From Hyunsoonleella aquatilis (GTDB lineage: Bacteria; Bacteroidota; Bacteroidia; Flavobacteriales; Flavobacteriaceae), in NCBI RefSeq assembly GCF_014270105.1, contig NZ_JACNMF010000002.1, positions 124,001 to 188,000 of the forward strand: a stretch of 64,000 bases of DNA, in the 5' to 3' direction. The stretch's first letter is position 1. Each line of letters begins with the position of its first letter. Below the pieces are notes generated by a model that made no database searches, was not told the DNA's origin, and saw only the letters and a program-made list of their open reading frames with translations. The position numbers and the translations under genes were made by a program. Of the stretch, positions 60,681 through 64,000 are shown piece after piece.

Positions 60681-63343
60681 ATATTAGGATGCAGCCACTT
60701 CCGTGCCTTCTCAATGTCAATGCCCTTTCGCTTCGCATAATCGGTTAATTGGTCATCAGTAATTTTACCTAAACCAAAATATTTCGCTTCTTTGTTTCCA
60801 AAATAGTAACCTGAAACCGCAGCTGCTGGCCACATGGCTAAACTCTCGGTTAAGGTAACACCAATCAATTTTTCAACTTCCAACAATTTCCAAATGGTTT
60901 CCTTTTCCAAATGGTCTGGACACGCAGGATATCCCGGTGCGGGACGAATGCCTTTATAACTCTCTTTTATCAATTCATCATTGCTCAAATCCTCGTCTGA
61001 GGCATAGCCCCAATGTTTCGTTCTAATTTGTTTGTGTAAATATTCAGCAAAAGCCTCGGCAAATCGGTCTGCAATGGCTTGGGCCATTATAGCGCTGTAA
61101 TCATCATCTTTGGCCTTGTAACTGTCCGCCAATTCTTGAGCACCAAAAATGGCAACACAAAACGCTCCAACATAATCAGTTTTACCCGTACTTTCGGGTG
61201 CAACAAAATCAGCCAATGCATGATTTGGAACACCTTCGCGCTTTTTTAACTGCTGGCGCAAGGTTCTAAACACCGCAATTTCTTCCCCTTTTTTCTTTAC
61301 TGAAATATCATCTTCATTAATGGTATTGGCTTCAAATAAACCAAAAATAGCTTTGGGCTTCAACAATTGCTTTGCCACAATTTGCCGAATCATCTCTTGC
61401 GCATCTTCATATAACTGACTGGCTTGTTCGCCAACCACCTCATCCTTCAAAATGTCGGGGTATTTCCCATGCAGATCCCAACTCCTAAAAAACGGACTCC
61501 AGTCAATAAATGGCAACAGATCTTTTAAACTCAATTGCTTTAGAATTTGAACACCCATTTCCTTAGGCTTCACTATTTCTGATATGTCCCAATCAATTTT
61601 AAACTTCTTGCTTCGCGCTTCTTTAATCGAAATATAAGACTTCTCTTTACCTCGTTTTAAAAACTTGGTTCTGAATTCTTCGTAGTCTCGCTTTAACTTT
61701 GCTACATATTCATTTGACGTTTTCTTGTTCAACAAATCCCCAACAACGGTCACGGCTCTTGAGGCATCATTAACGTGTACCACCGCATTTTCATATTGCG
61801 TATCAATCTTAACGGCCGTATGTGCTTTAGACGTTGTAGCACCACCAATCAAAAGCGGAACTTCAAAATTTTTGTTTTGCATTTCCTTGGCTAAATACAC
61901 CATCTCATCCAGCGACGGTGTAATCAAACCGGATAAGCCAATAGCATCCACACCCTCACTGATTGCGGTTTCAATAATTTTTTCGGGCGGTACCATCACT
62001 CCTAAATCCACTATTTCATAATTATTACACGCTAATACCACACTCACAATATTTTTTCCAATATCATGAACATCACCTTTTACAGTTGCCATCAAAATCT
62101 TTCCAACGGGCTCTGATTTATCTGATTTTTCTGCTTCAATAAAGGGATTCAAATAGGCCACGGCCTTTTTCATCACTCTAGCTGATTTCACCACTTGGGG
62201 CAAAAACATTTTACCGGCTCCGAATAAATCGCCAACCACATTCATTCCAATCATTAAGTGACCTTCAATAACTTCAATAGGTTTTGAAGCTTCTTGTCTG
62301 GCTTGTTCTACGTCTTCAATAATAAAAGCGTCAATACCTTTAACCAAAGCATGTGTAATTCTATCTTGAATGGAACCTTCACGCCAGGTTAAATCCACTG
62401 TTTTTTCAGCTTTCGTGCCTTTTACGGTTTCAGCAAATTCCAATAAACGCTCTGTAGCATCATCGCGTCTGTCCAAAATAACATCCTCAACATGTTCCAA
62501 TAAATCCTTTGGAATATCATCGTAAACCTCCAACATTGCTGGGTTTACAATACCCATGTTCATGCCGTTTTGAATGGCATGATATAAGAACACGGAGTGC
62601 ATCGCCTCCCTTACTGTGTCATTTCCCCTAAAAGAAAAGGAAACATTACTTACACCTCCACTTACACTTACGTTTTCTAAATTTTGACGCACCCATCGTG
62701 TGGCCTCAATAAAATCGATGGCATTTCTGCGGTGCTCCTCCATACCTGTTGCCACAGGGAATATATTCAAATCGAAAATGATATCTTCTGACGGAAAACC
62801 AACTTTGTTCACCAGAACATCGTACGACCGTTTAGCAATTTCAATTCGTCGCTCATAATTATCGGCTTGGCCCACTTCATCAAAAGCCATCACAATTACG
62901 GCCGCACCGTAACGCTTAATCTGAGTAGCCTCCCAAATAAATTTCTCTTCACCTTCTTTCAATGAAATAGAATTCACCACACATTTCCCCTGCACTACCT
63001 GCAATCCTGCTTCAATAATTTCCCATTTTGAGGAGTCGATCATAATGGGTACGCGACAAATATCAGGTTCGGCAGCGATCAAGTTTAAGAAACGCACCAT
63101 CGCTTCCTTTCCATCAATCAAACCATCGTCCATATTGATGTCGATAATCTGAGCACCACCGTCTACTTGATGTCTCGCGATATCAAGCGCCTCATCAAAT
63201 TTTTCTTCTTTTATTAAGCGCAAGAACTTTCGAGAACCTGCCACATTGGTGCGTTCCCCGACGTTAATAAAATTGCTGTTCTCGTTTAAAACCAAAGGTT
63301 CTAAACCAGAGAGCTTCATGTATTTGGTTTGTTTTATTTTCAT
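60668..63343 (-). CDS. metH: Cobalamin-dependent methionine synthase, pterin/B12/activation part
   Basis: An 891-residue protein holding the 5-methyl-THF-binding domain (about 20-290; [17 protein letters not shown]), cap and B12-binding domains (about 305-580; cobalt ligand His426 in GDVHDIGKN) and the SAM-dependent reactivation domain (about 590-891; [15 protein letters not shown]). The homocysteine-binding module is a separate gene 7 bp upstream, the usual split arrangement in Flavobacteriia. Its final residues (SPY) and stop lie inside a dispersed repeat, so the native C-terminus may be altered. Confidence 0.96.
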   Translation of the reverse strand: MKIKQTKYMKLSGLEPLVLNENSNFINVGERTNVAGSRKFLRLIKEEKFDEALDIARHQVDGGAQIIDINMDDGLIDGKEAMVRFLNLIAAEPDICRVPIMIDSSKWEIIEAGLQVVQGKCVVNSISLKEGEEKFIWEATQIKRYGAAVIVMAFDEVGQADNYERRIEIAKRSYDVLVNKVGFPSEDIIFDLNIFPVATGMEEHRRNAIDFIEATRWVRQNLENVSVSGGVSNVSFSFRGNDTVREAMHSVFLYHAIQNGMNMGIVNPAMLEVYDDIPKDLLEHVEDVILDRRDDATERLLEFAETVKGTKAEKTVDLTWREGSIQDRITHALVKGIDAFIIEDVEQARQEASKPIEVIEGHLMIGMNVVGDLFGAGKMFLPQVVKSARVMKKAVAYLNPFIEAEKSDKSEPVGKILMATVKGDVHDIGKNIVSVVLACNNYEIVDLGVMVPPEKIIETAISEGVDAIGLSGLITPSLDEMVYLAKEMQNKNFEVPLLIGGATTSKAHTAVKIDTQYENAVVHVNDASRAVTVVGDLLNKKTSNEYVAKLKRDYEEFRTKFLKRGKEKSYISIKEARSKKFKIDWDISEIVKPKEMGVQILKQLSLKDLLPFIDWSPFFRSWDLHGKYPDILKDEVVGEQASQLYEDAQEMIRQIVAKQLLKPKAIFGLFEANTINEDDISVKKKGEEIAVFRTLRQQLKKREGVPNHALADFVAPESTGKTDYVGAFCVAIFGAQELADSYKAKDDDYSAIMAQAIADRFAEAFAEYLHKQIRTKHWGYASDEDLSNDELIKESYKGIRPAPGYPACPDHLEKETIWKLLEVEKLIGVTLTESLAMWPAAAVSGYYFGNKEAKYFGLGKITDDQLTDYAKRKGIDIEKARKWLHPNISPY

Positions 63344-63350
63344 TTTGAAA

Positions 63351-64000
63351 TTAATGAGACGCTTCGACTGCGCTCAGCGTGACAATTTTCCGGGGTTGAT
63401 ATTTTGAGGCGATATCTGCTATAACACTGATATGCTCTGGTGAAGTACCACAGCAACCACCAATAATATTGATTAAATTCTTTTTTAGATATTCTTCAAT
63501 TTGCTCTCCCATTTGTTCTGGGGTTTCGTCATATTCCCCAAAGGCATTTGGTAATCCGGCATTTGGGTGCGCCGAAATGGCAAAATCCGTTTTATTGGCA
63601 ATGGCCTCTAAATGGGGTTGCAATAAATTGGCTCCCAAGGCACAGTTGAATCCGACGGATAACAAGGGCACATGCGATACTGAAATTAAAAATGCTTCTG
63701 CGGTTTGCCCGGACAGGGTTCTTCCCGATGCATCGGTAATCGTGCCACTTAGCATAATTGGAACATCTATATTTCGCTCAGCTTTTACTTCTTCAATGGC
63801 AAAAAGCGCAGCCTTCGCATTTAATGTATCAAATACCGTTTCAACCAATAACAAATCCGCACCACCATCAAGCAAAGCTTCAACTTGTTGCTTGTATGCA
63901 ATTCGTAACTCATCAAAAGTTACGGCTCGATATCCAGGGTCATTTACATCTGGGGACATGCTTGCCGTACGGTTTGTTGGGCCAATTGAACCCGCTACAA
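63351..64000 (-). CDS. metH: Methionine synthase homocysteine S-methyltransferase part, partial
   Basis: The C-terminal 216 codons of the homocysteine-binding TIM barrel, running off the right edge of the window; the frame is open through 64000 ([13 protein letters not shown] upstream of residue Met at 63959). Zinc ligands of the fold are visible in [10 protein letters not shown] and [15 protein letters not shown]. It pairs with the larger metH gene 7 bp downstream. The last ten codons ([10 protein letters not shown]) come from a dispersed palindromic repeat, so the natural C-terminus has been replaced. Confidence 0.95.
   Translation of the reverse strand, partial: VAGSIGPTNRTASMSPDVNDPGYRAVTFDELRIAYKQQVEALLDGGADLLLVETVFDTLNAKAALFAIEEVKAERNIDVPIMLSGTITDASGRTLSGQTAEAFLISVSHVPLLSVGFNCALGANLLQPHLEAIANKTDFAISAHPNAGLPNAFGEYDETPEQMGEQIEEYLKKNLINIIGGCCGTSPEHISVIADIASKYQPRKIVTLSAVEASH
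63356..63385. repeat. Repeat supplying the metH1 C-terminus
   Basis: CTTCGACTGCGCTCAGCGTGACA, half of a family whose full hairpin is seen at 24652-24688, lies in frame inside the end of the gene and next to its stop codon. Confidence 0.65.

Overview
The window is a chromosomal segment of a Bacteroidota bacterium, almost certainly class Flavobacteriia (family Flavobacteriaceae). The evidence is promoters of the TTG-N19-21-TAnnTTTG type, gliding-motility gene gldA, proteins with type IX secretion (T9SS) type A sorting tails, Bacteroidota lipoprotein signals (Cys followed by acidic residues), an XrtF exosortase pair, a HYC_CC_PP protein, metH split into two genes, and low-to-moderate GC. I see no rRNA, tRNA, CRISPR, prophage or insertion sequence; small non-coding repeats are frequent.

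Layout. 83-2687 (-): a membrane protein and two surface-type lipoproteins. 2881-10591 (+): miaB, a small protein, a sigma-54 activator without a receiver domain, two tandem lptE-like lipoproteins, a TPR-like protein, secG, then groES-groEL behind what looks like a sigma-54 promoter. 10706-15414 (-): DUF2200, a GIY-YIG protein and a putative metal-handling operon (HYC_CC_PP protein, HMA-MauE membrane protein, TonB receptor, secreted HMA protein). 15473-16445 (-): exosortase XrtF and its partner. 16510-24601 (+): free-methionine sulfoxide reductase-like GAF protein, purH, and the elongasome operon mreBCD-mrdA-rodA. 24728-27755 (+): a lipoprotein with a complete peptide-deformylase active site and an MG2-type secreted protein. 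27918-30468 (-): ECF sigma factor, putative anti-sigma factor and an outer-membrane protein. 30708-34079 (+): circularly permuted ATP-grasp, alpha-E and transglutaminase genes. 34113-46851 holds polyprenyl synthase, two T9SS paralogs, rlmN, queA, aroA, a MazG-like hydrolase, a DUF3857 pair (one copy lacking catalytic residues), dtd and rsgA. 48213-52504 (-): aromatic amino-acid operon pheA - aminotransferase - tyrA - DAHP synthase/chorismate mutase. 52786-57137 (+): gldA, pta, ackA. 57123-64000 (-): GIN lipoprotein, VOC protein, PagL-like protein, metF, metH2 and the 3' part of metH1, which runs off the window.

The most notable discovery is in the 281-bp divergent spacer upstream of pheA. The minus strand there encodes a 26-codon leader peptide (52557-52637) in which 10 of 12 consecutive residues are Phe or Tyr. 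It is followed by a perfect terminator hairpin ending in a U-run that touches the pheA start codon, and a copy of one hairpin arm lies inside the leader ORF just after the Phe/Tyr run. This has the layout of a classical ribosome-mediated transcription attenuator, matched to an operon that makes both phenylalanine and tyrosine. Other leads: a -24/-12 promoter with an inverted repeat upstream of groES; an ECF-type promoter in front of the ECF sigma gene itself; a modular repeat family with GCGTTA termini and GATAGCTATC palindromes; and repeats that abut or even supply the 3' ends of genes (metH1, metH2).
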